Below are positions 23,701-36,554 of a stretch of 64,000 bases of DNA, one piece after another (within the stretch, counting starts at the first letter, position 1; each line of letters begins with the position of its first letter). The notes under the pieces were generated by a model. The model was not told where the DNA came from, ran no database searches, and saw only the letters and a list, made by a program, of their open reading frames with translations. The stretch is from Hymenoscyphus infarciens (Eukaryota; Ascomycota; Leotiomycetes; Helotiales; Helotiaceae), in assembly GCA_001414345.1 (NCBI GenBank), contig LLCB01000032.1, positions 227,866 through 291,865 of the forward strand, given 5' to 3'. The position numbers and the translations under genes were made by a program.

Positions 23701-24904
23701 ATGTCTTCTCCGTGGAAGAAAAAAGAGGAGCCCGAAGTGGTGGTGGACAAGGTGCTGCGCAGAGCGGAGATGGGCAAGGTAATCATATCTCTCCCCAAAC
23801 GAATTCGCACAACAGCTTCTAACCTTATCTTCTCTGCAGATTGGCCGCAAACTCAAGACAAGACTGGCGCTGGCTCAATACAAGGCAAATCGGGGCTGGG
23901 AGGACCTCACCCTTGACACAATCGAACCCCGAGTAGACGAGGAACTACGACTACGAAGACCAACGTCTAGCGGCGATATGATCTCAGACTCTTCCTCGAG
24001 CACCGGTTCCGAATTTCGCTACCCCTCCGCCAGGCAACTCATGAGCTCGCCCCTGAAAGGTTCCGCCCTGTTCTCCGATGACGTTCGTTCACAAAGTGGA
24101 AGTGGAGGCAGCAATGGTTCCCGAAAACGCACTTATCACAATAGTGTCGACCTTCCAAGTTCCAGTTCGGGTTCAAGAAAGAGACTTCGTTCTTCTCCTG
24201 TTGTTGGCAGATCCTTCAACTCCACATGGAGAGACCAACGTCAATTGACGCAATCTTCACCTATCAAACCTCGGAAGCAAACACACTTCACCACCTCTGC
24301 TGGGCCCAATGTATCATTCTACCGGGACTCATCTCACGATTTCTCAAGCCATTTTGCTGCCCTATCAGACGACGAGGAAAACTTGCCAGCTCACTCATTC
24401 AACATACGATCATCCCCTCCAACCACACCACCTCCTATGCGCAACCGAAGCAGCCTCGGCCGTGGAAATAAAGACAAGAATGGCAAATCAGGCGAAGAAG
24501 AGGCAGATCTACTACTTTACCTCGCAACATCCCCTTCTCCTGCTGTTCCTAAAAATCGTTCCCGAATGCAACCACCATCCACTCCACCACCCAAGAGCTC
24601 CCCCCTACCCTCATCCATGATGACGACCCCCGGTGGATCAGGCCTTCTATCAATATTTGGAGGTCCCAATACCCCATCTCAAACCTTTGACTTTAGCGAC
24701 TTCGTCAACATCACTCCCAGTCCCGCACAAAAGACCTGGCCAAAGACCCCAAGAACCAACAAGACACCATTGGCAGTAGCACGACGTCGTCTCACCTTTG
24801 AAAATTTTTCATCCGCAAGTCCCAATGGTTCAAGAGATCAAAACTCCAATCAATCCAAGCACACTGGTCTCGGAATGCAACTTGGCGGAGACCTCATGCG
24901 ATGA
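23701..24904 (+). CDS. NRM1/WHI5-like: Whi5/Nrm1-family G1/S transcriptional repressor
   Basis: Whi5 and Nrm1 bind SBF/MBF and repress G1/S transcription. Exon 1 (23701-23778) and exon 2 (23840-24904) flank a 61-bp intron (GTAATC..CTGCAG), giving 380 residues. The intron splits the N-terminal Whi5 domain. The spliced sequence reads VLRRAEMGKIGRKLKTRLAL followed by AQYKANRGWEDLTLDTIEP (about residues 18-56), a hallmark of the family. The rest is disordered and Ser/Pro-rich with many SP/TP sites, as expected for a CDK target. A C-terminal GTB-like box is present as FDFSDFVNITPSPAQKTWP, with TPRTNKTPLAVARRRLTFE after it. Without the intron the second exon alone would lose half the domain. Whether it acts as Whi5 or Nrm1 cannot be decided here. 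Confidence 0.92.
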
Positions 24905-26864
24905 ACAAAACTTTCTTTCAAGTCAAACTTGCTTCTGTGAAGTGGTTTTGACTACAAATTCTTCTTTCTTTCGATTTACGGTACTGTGTATAAGATATGA
25001 ACGCTTTTATAATGTTGCCCACATGGTGTATTTATGGATTGACTTGACCCAACTTGGGATTTTCATTCACAAGAATATGGGACGGGTAAAAGAAATATCT
25101 TCTGTTCTCTTTTTTTTTTTTTTCAGGGTACGAAAGGTACCTAAGGCCTATGGAGTACTGCTAAGCAGAGCGAGAATTCTGTCAGGAATTGGGGGTACAG
25201 GAAATCTGGACGCGGGCGCAAACTTGGGAGTTTTCGGCGAAAAATGTTGTATGGACTATTGCTTTTTCTTTTGTTTTTTGTTATGGCCAGCGAGGTAGGA
25301 GCCAGCGCATCGCGAGCATGAGGACGGAGATGCATGAGTTGTCGCGAGCATGATTGGAGTTTCTTGCCTATTTTTTTTTTGTTTTGCTCTTTTGATAGGG
25401 TAGCACTTTGCGAAGAGACGAAAATAAATTGGGGGCGGGTAAAGAGGATACGCGTTTTCGCGTTCTTTTCGCGTTGGCCCTCGGCCCGTTGCTTGATCCG
25501 TAGCCAATCATCGAAGAGATGATTTTCCATCCAATGAAAATTGAATTTTTCTGCAAAAGTTTCTGCGGTGAAAACTGGGAAGTATCCATGTAAATCTACT
25601 GGTGGGGCAGAGATCTTTGGGGGTCTAGACTCTAGACTAGACTAGATGTCTCCGTTATCTGGGACTGAGAACAGAACCTACCTATTATTGAATTGAATTC
25701 TGTGTTATAATAAATATACTAGGTAAGTGAAGTATTGAAACTCAGGTCGTAGCATCCCCTCATACTACGATCACACGGGACTTGTTTGACAGCGACCTAA
25801 AATGAGTAGCTTTTACTTACAAATCTTACTTCTCAACTAAAAACATATCGCTTACTTATAAACTAGTAGCTTACTCCTATCCTCAAATTTGCAGCTTACT
25901 TGTAATTCGTTAGCTTACTTACAAAGTAATAGCCTTACTCGCCAACTGAAAATATATAGCTTACTTGTAATTTATTAGCTTATCTACTATCTTGAAATCC
26001 ATAAGCGTACCTTCGAACCGTAGGCTTACTTACGAGTAAAGTTACTTTTAAAGTAGGTAAGCTTACGTATATATATCTCTAATTCTCTCGTTTTTATCAG
26101 CTCCTCTGGAGTTAAATAAAGGTTTCTAATTAGCTATATACCTTGCGGATAATCGGCCTACTTCTTCTTATTCCAGGAGGTTTAGAGTATTCATATTCTC
26201 ACACTCATAATATAATATTTACGGACTCTTGACGGGTGAGTAAACCACCAGTTATCCATAAGTAAACTCCTACCAAGCCACCTCGGTGAAAACGCTAGTC
26301 ACGTGCTACACATTCTCCTAGTACAAATTGCAACTAGTAGTAATTTGGGAATCTCTCTACGGAAACAAAAGAAAACCATTCCTCAAGCTGTATTATTGTG
26401 AATTAGTATCTTGCACATCTACTAATATCTTTAGCTCATTTTCCCCACTGTGTCTTAGTACGTAATATTCATTTCTAGGGTTCGCGGCTAGAAACCCTCT
26501 TTTGTTACCATGCCAATTTCAGAATCCGCGAATTTCTTTTGTTGCAATCGCATTTCCAACGTTAAAAAAATGATTTTATAAATTCAACATTAAATAAATG
26601 GCTAAAGAAAATCAAAGCAAGAACCGTAGCACTCACATCAAGTACACCCACCTCGTTTATCTATCTAATGTTTTCATTTTCCACTCCCCATCCCTTCGAT
26701 AGCAAAGGGATGAAATATAGGTACATTACATACCATACACAAAACAAAAGAAAAAGGTAGCCCACCAAACACAAATCCCATAACGCCGCGCTATGATCAA
26801 TTCCATCCTAAATTTCCCCATCCCTTCCTCCCTTCCTCCTTCCCTTCACTGTTCACTCACTTCC
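24905..26864. other. Intergenic region with a degenerate repeat array
   Basis: Homopolymer T runs occur near 25111 and 25372. A degenerate TAGCTTACTT array at about 25800-26075 is listed separately. The rest is AT-rich with no supported gene. The last few hundred bases are the 3' flank of the POM152 gene. Confidence 0.4.
25800..26075. repeat. Degenerate TAGCTTACTT repeat array
   Basis: The decamer TAGCTTACTT and close variants recur about a dozen times. A higher-order unit of roughly 109 bp is visible: the block starting at about 25825 (CTTACTTCTCAACTAAAAAC) recurs at about 25934 (CTTACTCGCCAACTGAAAAT). The second copy differs mainly by transitions. This is an old tandem repeat, possibly a RIP-mutated remnant. 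Confidence 0.6.
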
Positions 26865-29800
26865 TCAGAACTGCAAAAGTTTCTGCCTACTCCCCGGGTC
26901 CGCCTTCTGTGTAGAAAAAGAACAGAAGCGATCCTTGATAGCGACAACCTCATAAGTTCCCTCCTGACTACTCCTCACGCTCATACTGTGTTCATAACTA
27001 ACCTCCCGTCTCGTCTCCAGCACCTGACTCTTTTGCCCCTTTCTCGCATTCGTACTCCTCGTGTACGTAAACTCAAAGGGTGGTGTACCCCAAAACTCAA
27101 AGAGGATCTCCGCTTCACCACCTTCGTGGATATCGACTTCCACCTGTCTTCCTTGACTGATTTTAACAGAGGGCATCTCGTGGATGATCTTGGAGATCTT
27201 GGTTCGTGCTTTGCATTCCGACGCTCTATCAGAGACACCCGTGATGGTGAAGTTTCCGGGTTTCTCGGCGATACGACGGAATGTTGTGCTAGGGGATTTG
27301 GCGCGTTTGTCTGAGCCTTCGAAGGTGTAATGAATCTCGAAGGGCGCGGATCCGGAGAGGGTGTATGAGATTCTCTCACCCACGCAATAATCAACCCGCG
27401 ATTCCCCTGGGTAGATGGTAGGAACATCATAAACTTGGACTTGAACATGAGGCGCTCCATATTCGGTTTTCTGTTGGCACCCTCGCGAGTCTCGGATCTT
27501 ACGAACACTAACTTGATGGATGCCCAATGAACGAGCGGCCTCTGGCATTCTGAAATTGTACTGGTTCGACTCGATATTGGCGATCTTTACAGTCTCGGGG
27601 CGCGAGTGACTTTGGTGTTTGATATCAATTTCGAGTTGGAACGGTGGGACACCTTCTAGCCGGATGGGAATAACTTCGTTTCCATCGATTTCGTCTTTGC
27701 AGTATTTGTAGGACTGACCAGGCTTGACGAAATGAGCCGATGGCTTACCATTGACCTTCTGCTCCAAAACTAATGGTGTGAATTGTTTCGAGTTGTGATC
27801 GTATAAAGCGTCAGATAACTCAGCAAACTTATATTCATAGTTTCCGGCTTTGCTCGTTTCCATTGAAATCGTTGCTAAGCCAAGAGCGGCCTCGAACTCC
27901 TTGTTGATGATAGAGCCTGAACCTTGGGTTGGCTTATGGCGTACTTGATATTTTACGTTGTATGGTGGGGTGCCTAAATTCAATTAGTTTTGTCAATGTG
28001 TCAAAATGCCACGGCTTTCTTACCTGTGAGATGCACCTCCACCGCATCGATATCGCCCTCACACACCTCCCGCTTGAGCCACTTCAAGCCATCTGGGACA
28101 AGGACAGCCGTATCTGCTACCTTGATTTGTGGTCTGGCAACCCAATCAATCTTAAATGTGGATGCTTTGCGCTCAACTGTTCCAGGACATTGCTCATCAG
28201 TAACATCGAGAATCTCGAAAATGCCATTCTTATCAACAGAGATAAAGTCGTTGGTGGATTTTGCGATTTTGGTGTAGTGTCGTTCGGATGTATCGTTGAC
28301 ATTGCGGTATGTAATTGTCCATGGGGCTTGTCCGGAAAGGCGAAGAGGTAATCTGACTGACTGACCCTCGACCTCAATAGTCTTGTATTTGCCTTCGATT
28401 TGACCAAATGCAACCTTGGGTCGTTGACGTCGAACATTAAACTTGACAGCGTTATTCAAGAAAATCTTGCAACCTGTCTTGTCTTGAACACTCGTAAGCG
28501 CCAAGGAGTATTCGCCACCATTAAGCAATGCATCCGTCTGGATTTTGTACGCATCCTCTTCAATGTTAGCTTTCTTGAACTTTTCGCGTTTCCCGTTGTG
28601 AACAAGCTCGTATTCCAGCGTAAAGGGCTTTTCTCCGAACAAATCAACGTCCATTTGCACAGGCTCTTCGATGCATGCATCGATATTTTTTGACGCAACC
28701 CTCAGCATAGCAGATGCTGGTGGTTTAACATCTTGCTCTAATATCAAATCATTACCAGCCAACGAATGTCCCTTGTAGACAGCATCGTCGATTGAAGTGA
28801 ATCGGTAGATGAAATGGCCAGCGTCTCTTGGTTTGAGCTCCAATTGGTGTCGTAGGCCACTTATCCTAGCAGACTTTGATTCGGTTCCCGTCCTACTGGT
28901 AATGTCATATGTGACCAGGAAAGGTGGTGTACCGATGAGATCGAGGTCAACTAGCAAACCAATTGGCTTTCCAGCACATTTATCATTGATGTTTTCAGCG
29001 CTGATGGAAATCTGAGGTTCTGGGGGATTGAGAAGCAAGCATGAAGCTGGTTCCTGTACTTCACCATCACAAAACTTGCTCTTGACGCCGGACAAGGTAT
29101 ATAAACCCGGTAGCCGGATTTTTGGACGGTCATTCAAAGTTCTCGCAAGGTGTTCCTCCTCCACAGCCATTTCTCCGTGGTCCCCATTCTTGGTCAAGGA
29201 ATCCAGAGGAGAGAATTTCCATGTGAGAGTATGTGAGATGTCATCAGGGGCTCGACCTTGAGGGTTATATTGAACAGGGAGTGGGGCAGCTCTGCCATTG
29301 GCAACCTTCAGAGGGTGTTGGGAATCGCAGCTGGTAAAACGAGCAATTGGACGATCATGAACCATGAATTCCTGTTCCAGGTGGACCCCCTTTGGATAGT
29401 TGTGTTCTCCATCTTCCGAGCCAGATGAAAAATTTGCCACATTTCCTATTGCGTCGTGGATCTCATCAATCGAGTATAGCCAACGTCCACTTGGTATCAT
29501 AGACTCATTCAGGGGAACACTGATGCGATGTGCTTGTGCCCATGAAACATCCGTGTTGCCGGGAACGACCAGTGTACTGGACCGTGTAGAGCCAAGCAAT
29601 GGGGAGGCGAAGTTCTCTGGCTGGATACTCTGAAAGTGATGAATACTTTGGTCGGAATTGGCAGTGCGTCTATACACGACCTTGAGTGGTGGCGTTCCTT
29701 CAATTTCCATGGTCAGATCTGAAAGATCACCTTGACATTTATTGGCTACCGAAGATTTGACACTTCCTTTTGGACAAGCCACAACCAATGTATCTGACAT

Positions 29801-30812
29801 TCTTCGCTGGACCTCCAACTTTGTCTTATCAACGACCTTTTGCAACCGATATAGTCCGGGCTTCTTGGCGACGTAGTTGATTATGCTCACATCATCATCA
29901 ATTGAGACAGGGTGCCTCATTTCTTTACTTGACAAAGTGATGGTCTCGTTTGTATTTGTATTGAAATCGAAACGGAGGAGCTCGATGTGTTGGGGCCTGG
30001 TTTGGTTGAATCGCATTGGAATCTTGACCGTAGGTTGTCCACTGCCAATACAGAATGGTAATTGGTCTGGGTTCATGGTGACGGATCTACGAAATGTTAG
30101 AATGAATAGAATTTGTTTGATATGGAGGAAAACATACCCTTCGGGCAAAATGTTGATGATTTGTTTACCCATGATCAAGGAGGCATTGTTTAGGATGCTT
30201 GCTGGGCGGACGCTGTTCTCGGAAATCGACATCTCCCTATCAAAGAGCGTTTTGGTCATCAAAAGAAGCCATCCTTCGATTGGGAGCTATAAAAATGCGG
30301 ATTAGCGAATGTAAACCGAGCACTGGGAAGAAACTAACTGGTATCCTAAACATCAGCATGGCATCTATGCCAATATGAACAAGAGATGCCATGAATTTTG
30401 TCGAATCTGACCACTCCAGCCATGGTATCCTCAACATGGGGATCCCATAAATGAACCCAAAATCAATGATGCCCCACTTGATAAATAGCCAGAGGGAACT
30501 TGTATCCTCCTCCACCAACGTCCACCAGTCGTACAGCCGGTATACCAGAAGGAGACCATATATGGCAAGCGCATACATACGCTGGCTCGGCGCATCGATC
30601 AGGTTCGTGGGAATCAAGGGCTCGCTCGGGGGTGCTGCTGTTGTGCCTCCGATTTCGTCTATACTTCGCAAAGGGCGAGGGGAATTTCGTTGCCCACTGG
30701 GGCTCCCATTTCTATTCGCATTGCTGCCACCAATTCCTCCTCCGCCTCCTCCTCGACCAACAGTTCCAGGGGTCGAGGGGTACGCCGACCGCAGACGAGG
30801 AGTGCCGTTCAT
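26865..30812 (-). CDS. POM152: Nucleoporin POM152
   Basis: POM152 is a membrane-anchored ring component of the nuclear pore complex. Exons are 30812-30339, 30286-30138, 30086-28024 and 27973-26865; introns are 52, 51, 51-type and 50 bp (30287-30338, 30087-30137, 27974-28023). The product is 1264 residues, as expected. The N-terminus is Gly/Ser-rich and disordered. It is followed by three hydrophobic segments: [37 protein letters not shown], and [20 protein letters not shown] spliced into [14 protein letters not shown]. Luminal Ig-like repeats with the recurring GTPPF(L/E)..Y signature come next (for example [52 protein letters not shown]). The second intron is 51 bp without a stop, so retention would add 17 residues in frame. 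Confidence 0.96.
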
Positions 30813-31770
30813 GACAATCGCATGCTCTCCAAGCTATAGGCACTTTCGGTATAGGTGATGATGGCGGAGTTGTCTTGGAGGTATGCTGGGAATAATTCAA
30901 CCGCAAAAGATCTGGGAGACGGCAGAGATGGGTTGCCGTTGTGCGATGCGAATGCGAATCGAATCGAATCGAGGAGTTGGTGGTGGTGTTGTTGTTGACT
31001 ATTCCCTGGGTTTTGGTAGTTGCGCGTGTCGCGTTTTTAGAACCCCTGCTCAGACAGAAAAAGCGGCATCCAGTAGATGTAAATGTCCCATCTTTTAACA
31101 TTGAAATCAGAGATATCTTGTTCTTCTAAAATAGATCAAAGCGTATTATTAAAACTAAATTATTGGGATAGTCTCAGTAGCTTAGCTAGCCTATCTACCG
31201 TAATCTACCTCAATATTTGATATTCGGCGCCGCTTTTCCTCCTCAACCTTGAGAACCTAGAATTGCTTCAAGCCAAACGAAACCACGTGCAGTCCCATCT
31301 GCAGGTTCCCTCCCCCCTTTTCATCCTCCGCTACTCAAACTAATCCAAGCCAGCTGTTTCTGATACTTCCCCTGATACTGAAAACCTCTGCCTGTTTTGT
31401 GGTGCTGGAAACTTCTTTGATTCTTGCCACAAGCCCAATCCCCTCTACATGCAAACTGAAAGCACCGTGGTTTCATTTGTTTGTACAGAACTAGTTTGTT
31501 TGTCTCTCTCTGACTTCTTTCTGATGGCTTTGTGAGGCAGAGATGCCTTGACACTGCTCTGATAAGTACTGGCTGCGAGGCTGCACCTTGCCGCCTTCAG
31601 GTTTAAAGTATAGTATTCACGCCTCATCATATTTGAGTGGTGAATACTATTCAATATTCATCCTAAAGCCAACGTCATCTCAAATCCTGACAAAAATTTC
31701 CGACGAAATCTCAAAGCCACTCACAAGACCATCCACCTCTCCAAAAACTGCCACAAAGTCAATTCTCATC
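30813..31770. other. Divergent intergenic region, POM152 to UCH37-like gene
   Basis: Two opposite promoters. An upstream in-frame extension of the UCH37 frame (from 31588) is open but not Met-supported by context. Nothing else is recognised. Confidence 0.4.
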
Positions 31771-33544
31771 ATGATGGAAGATATGGTTATGACCATGGAG
31801 GACCCGAAGGACACTCCTTATGTGGATGAGGAGGACGGGTCCCCCAAAGCCCCATTTTCAAGTTCATCGAGGCGCTCCAACAAAGTCCGGAACTCCTCCA
31901 GTGCCCCGAGCGATGAAGCCAATTCTCCAACGAGAACGAGGCCAGTGGTTGAGATACCAAGTCCGTCGACGCGACCTCAGAGAAAACGAAAAACTAAAGT
32001 TTCTTACAATGAAGAAGACGATGGCATGAACGAGGCAGCTATTGCCGAAGGAATGAGACCTCTCACTTTGGAAGAACGGCAGGATTGGAAAGGCTGGGTA
32101 GAACTTGAGTCCGATCCCGTAAGTCAATCCGTATGGATATGAGATTTCTTGCGCCATGGCTAACTTGATGAGATGATATTCAACTATATCTTGAGGGAAT
32201 ATGGAGTCAAAGACGTGAAGATCCAAGAGGTTTTCTCTTTGGATGATATGGAGCTAGCTTCCCTCCCGTGAGTATTTTGCTCCGTTGATTTTCGTCAATC
32301 TCTAATTTTCGACACAGCCAACCGGTATACGGTCTCATATTCCTGTTTCGCTACAGAGACGAGGACGATGATGAGAATGCGGAAGAGACGTCAAAATGCC
32401 CAAGGCATGTGTGGTTTGCAAACCAGGTTAGTTTTATCATCTTGGACCATCATTTGAGTCTCAATCCAGCGGACCACGAATACAAGGACATTGCATTCAA
32501 CTCAGCTAACCGTATCACATATAGACAACACACAACGCATGCGCCACAGTTGCACTTATGAACATCGTCATGAACGCTCCGGACGTGGAACTCGGTGAAG
32601 TTCTCACGCAATTCAAGAAGGATACCAAACAGCTCAAGCCTGCTTATCGTGGCAAGACGTTGAGTGAAAACAAATTTATACGAACCATACACAACTCGTT
32701 TGCAAGGTAGCCACTTCCCATTTCCCATGTCTTAAATTCTTCATAACTGACAACCCACCTCAGGAAGATGGATGTTCTAAACTCAGATCTCCACATGGAC
32801 AACGAGTTCGAGAAATGGGAAAAATCCCTCAAAAACCCCAAACGCAAGAAAACCACCAACACCTCATCCCGCCGAAAGAAGAAAGTAACGGACAACGAAG
32901 ACCTAGCCTACCATTTCATCGCCTTCGTCCCAATCGAGGGCAAAGTATGGAGATTCGACGGGCTACAACGCCAGCCAATGAATATCGGAGACGCAAACTC
33001 CAACTGGCTTTCCGTAGCCCGAGAAAGTATCCAAATGCACATAGCCCAACACGAAGAAGACGGTGTGCAATTCAACCTCCTCTCCCTCTGCCGCTCACCC
33101 CTTCTCGCCTTTCCCTCCCAAATAGCAAGCACAACCCAATCCATCTTAGCAGTTGAAGAACGACTCTCGGCAATCGAGCCCTCCTGGCGTTCTTCCGCAC
33201 CCGACGCTCCCCCACCACTAACCAATGAGCCCGATCCAGATTATGGTCTCACCACTGAAATCATGCAAACATCACGTCTAGGAAAAGAGGCGGAAAATAT
33301 GATTGATGAAGCGGGACTTGAAGTCCAGGATCTTATCAGCGTGTACGAGAGTTTCATCCAGGAATTGAAGCAGTTCAGGGGAGAATATCGGAGTGAGAAA
33401 TTCGCGATCGAGGATGAGAAGAGGGAGATGGAGAAGAGGATGGGAGACCAAACCGGGGTTATTTATGAGGCGGTCAAGACTCTTGATGAGGCGGGGGTGT
33501 TGAAGGATATTGTACATGAGTTGGCAAAGGGCGGTGGTACTTAA
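31771..33544 (+). CDS. UCH2/UCH37-like: Ubiquitin C-terminal hydrolase, UCH37/UCHL5 type (peptidase C12)
   Basis: A deubiquitinase that in other organisms associates with the proteasome. Five exons: 31771-32118, 32173-32267, 32318-32426, 32525-32706 and 32764-33544; introns are 54, 50, 98 and 57 bp; 504 residues. The acidic/Ser-rich N-terminus precedes the C12 domain, which starts WKGWVELESDPMIFNYILRE. The tetrad is visible: Gln184 in VWFANQ, Cys190 in TTHNACATVALMNI, His295 in DLAYHFIAFVPIEGKVWRFD and Asp310 in the same motif. A basic insertion KNPKRKKTTNTSSRRKKKV (about 269-286) sits in the crossover loop and could be a nuclear signal. The C-terminal extension (about 400-504) is helical, like the ULD region of UCH37. 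The start at 31771 is chosen as the first of clustered ATGs; the frame stays open to 31588. Confidence 0.93.
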
Positions 33545-34459
33545 AAACTACGTGGTCGGTTGAATCTTGAGAGGGGGTGTGGTGGACCTGGTGCTTATGA
33601 GAGCATCTAGGGGTTTGTGTGTATAAAACCAAGCTCCTGTGATATGAGATTTCTCTCTTGGAATTGAGGAGGGGGGGAGGGGGGTCCTGGAGCAAGAAAA
33701 TAATAAACATATGAATAAAATAGTGCTTCCCTGGTGATCGCAACCTAAAAGCCAGTTACAGAACTTCCCTCTTTCTCCCGTTGGTGGTAAGCATCTGCTC
33801 TAAACCCGCAACGCAGCAAAAATGGTATATGAATTTCCACTTCACTCCCACAATCTGGGCCAAGTTTCCCTCGCATGAAGAAAATATCTTGTCTAAATAG
33901 CCCTAGCAGATCCTTTACTCACCACTTTTGTATAGGCATACTCTAAACTCGCCACAATTAACCACTAGTTATTGAAATAACTCAAGTCTTCTAAATTCTC
34001 TAGAATATTCATCATAAACAAATATCACTCGGTTGAGCACCTCATTCTATACTTTTAAAGCGTTCGAGACTTTATTTGCCGAACTTAATGTCACGTTTTT
34101 TCACATACTCCTGCCAAGCTCGAGCTCAGTAGGTCTACAGAAGGGGCCTTTAGACGTACTAGTATATAAGGCCTTATACTTACTCTCTTTAAATGATAAG
34201 CTTTTAACTCTTAATCAATACTTTATTACTCTTTTGTCTACTTGAGCGTCTCTGATTTATACTCTATATGACGTAACACTTAAATATTCCAAATAGTCTC
34301 GAACAATCTAATTTAACAGTTCAAGTTACTAGAGTCCCTTAATCCAATAAAATAGTAACATAATTGGTGAATCAAATCATACCAGATCATCCCATATGTA
34401 GACACAAAATCAAGCAAATTATTCAGTATTTTATTCAACAACCCCGTTCACCCATCCCA
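33545..34459. other. AT-rich intergenic region
   Basis: No gene is supported. From about 33900 to 34400 the sequence is AT-rich with many TA dinucleotides and stops, which may be an old RIP-mutated repeat. Confidence 0.35.
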
Positions 34460-36554
34460 TCAATTATCCGGATATTCGTCCCGAATATTTGAGACAAACC
34501 TCCGACTGTCGCCATCCCACCGTTTGAAATACCTCCCCGCCAGATCCATCAATAACTTCGGAGCAGCTTCCGGTTCAAGAATCTCAATGTTTTCCTCCGC
34601 AACATACCGAATACCCGCATCCTCCACCCTGTACACAAGTTAGTATATTTTTAATTTTCAAAATTGAACCAGAATTGAGAGGGGGCAACCTACAAAACAT
34701 GGTAAAAACTCTGATGTCTCCCCCTCGACAAAGAGTCTACACCATTACTCGCAATCCAATCAGAACCCATCCCACACTCAACATCCCATCCAATAATAAC
34801 ACCCTGATAATGGTACCTTTTATGCCGAAAAACCTGCCCCACAAAGTAATTCACGTTCGCAGGTAGCTGACCTCGTTTAAAAACACCTCGTCTTCGAACT
34901 TGCTTCCCTGTCTGGTCTGCTACGCCGACGGCTCGCAAAGCAGCTTGTAAATCCAGAGCTTCTTGGTCCCCTGAATTGCTGAAGAGAGGAGAGATATATC
35001 GTTCTACTAAATCAAAGTCCATTGGGTAGAGACGTTCGAATCGCTCTAGAATTAGAGGTATGAATTGGCGTTGGTTGTAGGTAGCTGAGTCGGGGTTTGG
35101 TTTGTTTGAGAACATGAAATTTGACCACAGGGCCGCGTAGAAGGCGTTTTCCATATCGATGAAGGGGTTAGTGCGGGGGTTGGTGCGGGCTTGGATAATT
35201 GTAAGACCATGTGTAGCTGCATTCCTGGCTCTGTACTGTTGTACTGAGGCTAGAATGTTTCGAGCTGTTCGAAGGATTAGGGTGCTGAAACGGGCGTCTT
35301 TGAGCATTCGGCTGTAGGTGTGTCGTGTAACCCCCCAAGAATCCAACATTTTATGAAGGTCTTTTTTAGAGACTTCTTTGTCTGATCGGAAGGGATCCAG
35401 GTACATTGACTCTCTACTGTCGTCGCCAGCATCGTCGCCAGCATCGTCGCCAGCGTCGTCGCTAGTGTCGTCGCCAGCATTGCCACCAGCTGGAACTTCT
35501 TGGCCATCCAAGGTTTCAATCACTGGAGGAAATACTATGGCGTAAACATGGTGTGGTACTCCACAAACCCGAGCATCTATACCGAGTCGTTTTGCGATGC
35601 AGCAATATATGGCGACGGAAAGCAATGGCAATGAAGGGTGGTCATCATCCTGTAATGCGACCCCAAGGAAACTGTTCTGTAAATCTCGGTATGCCTCTTC
35701 TGACGCACATCCTGTGAGGTTGTGTTCTAGTACGAAACTCGCCAATACAAGAGCCTTCTTCCTTGTGGTCAAACCGTCAAATTCGGGGTACTGTGCCCGC
35801 AGTTGCGCAGCTAGATCGTCGAGAATCTGGGATATCTATACCTGTTAGTAATGAAATCCAACAGCCACAGCTAGTTTCATACCTCCAAGAGATCTCCAGA
35901 CTTATCGTGCAGCACAAACAGATCAAAAGATCCTAGAGCCCTCTCCAATGGCACCACAGCCCCATTCATAACCTCCTGCCACACGGCCAAAGCCTGCGAT
36001 CGATGTAGATGGTCGAGAGCCGAATTGGCATAATATCTAGCAAACCGTCAGAGACAAGAATAAAGCAAAAAGAGGGGTGTTTCCTACCTCCTGGCAAGTA
36101 CATCTTCCGCCGAATCCTCAGTGCGACAATATCTCAGCAGCGTATCCTTAGCATCATACCCCAACTCGGAAATCCACCCAAACTTCCTAATCCTATCAGT
36201 CTGTCCACCAATGATCCCGTCCAAGAGATGTGTAACCTCCGCATCCGTTCTCATTCTATGAACATAAAGCTTCTTCCAATCCGCATCGTGGACTGGTCCC
36301 TTCAACTTCTGCTGTATGCGATGTTTCGGGTCCCAGTGCTTGAATCTGGTTTGGCAATAATATTTCCACAACAAGGGTTGGAAGCACGCGGCGTGGAGGC
36401 GCTTGCATACGAGTTGGAAGTTGAAGATGACATCGTCGGGTGATATGGAGCGCACGATTTGCCCTAGTAATTCGTCGGGGAGGCCCATGAGCTTGGGGGG
36501 GTTGATCGACTTCATCGTGCGAGGAGGCAATTCCGAGTCTTTGAGGGACGCCAT
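34460..36554 (-). CDS. F-box / SirB1-like / YccV-like (FBXO21-type) protein
   Basis: A presumed SCF ubiquitin-ligase adaptor of the FBXO21 type. Exons are 36554-36088, 36036-35883, 35835-34694 and 34628-34460; introns are 51, 47 and 65 bp; 643 residues with consistent phases. The F-box is at about residues 20-65 (LMGLPDELLGQIVRSISPDD, VCKRLHAACFQPLLWKYY). The SirB1/transglutaminase-like region follows (LLSVAIYCCIAKRLGIDARV, GVPHHVYAIVFPP). The C-terminal hemimethylated-DNA-binding YccV-like domain has FVGQVFRHKRYHYQGVIIGW, SFYHVL spliced to VEDAGIRYVAEENIE and then ILEPE. An acidic GDDA/GDDS tandem repeat (DNA at about 35420-35480, 12-bp unit) is inserted in the middle domain. The last splice restores the YccV fold, supporting the model. 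Confidence 0.92.
35420..35480 (-). repeat. In-frame 12-bp repeat encoding GDDA
   Basis: A 12-bp unit (plus strand GTCGTCGCCAGC-like) repeated about five times inside the F-box gene; it encodes SDDAGDDAGDDAGDDS. It keeps the reading frame, so length changes would be tolerated. Confidence 0.85.

Noticed and set aside
23133..23782. Plus-strand open frames before the Nrm1/Whi5-like gene
   Set aside because: Ser/Pro/Thr-rich translations of a pyrimidine-rich leader; overlapping frames; the Whi5 start at 23701 explains the locus.
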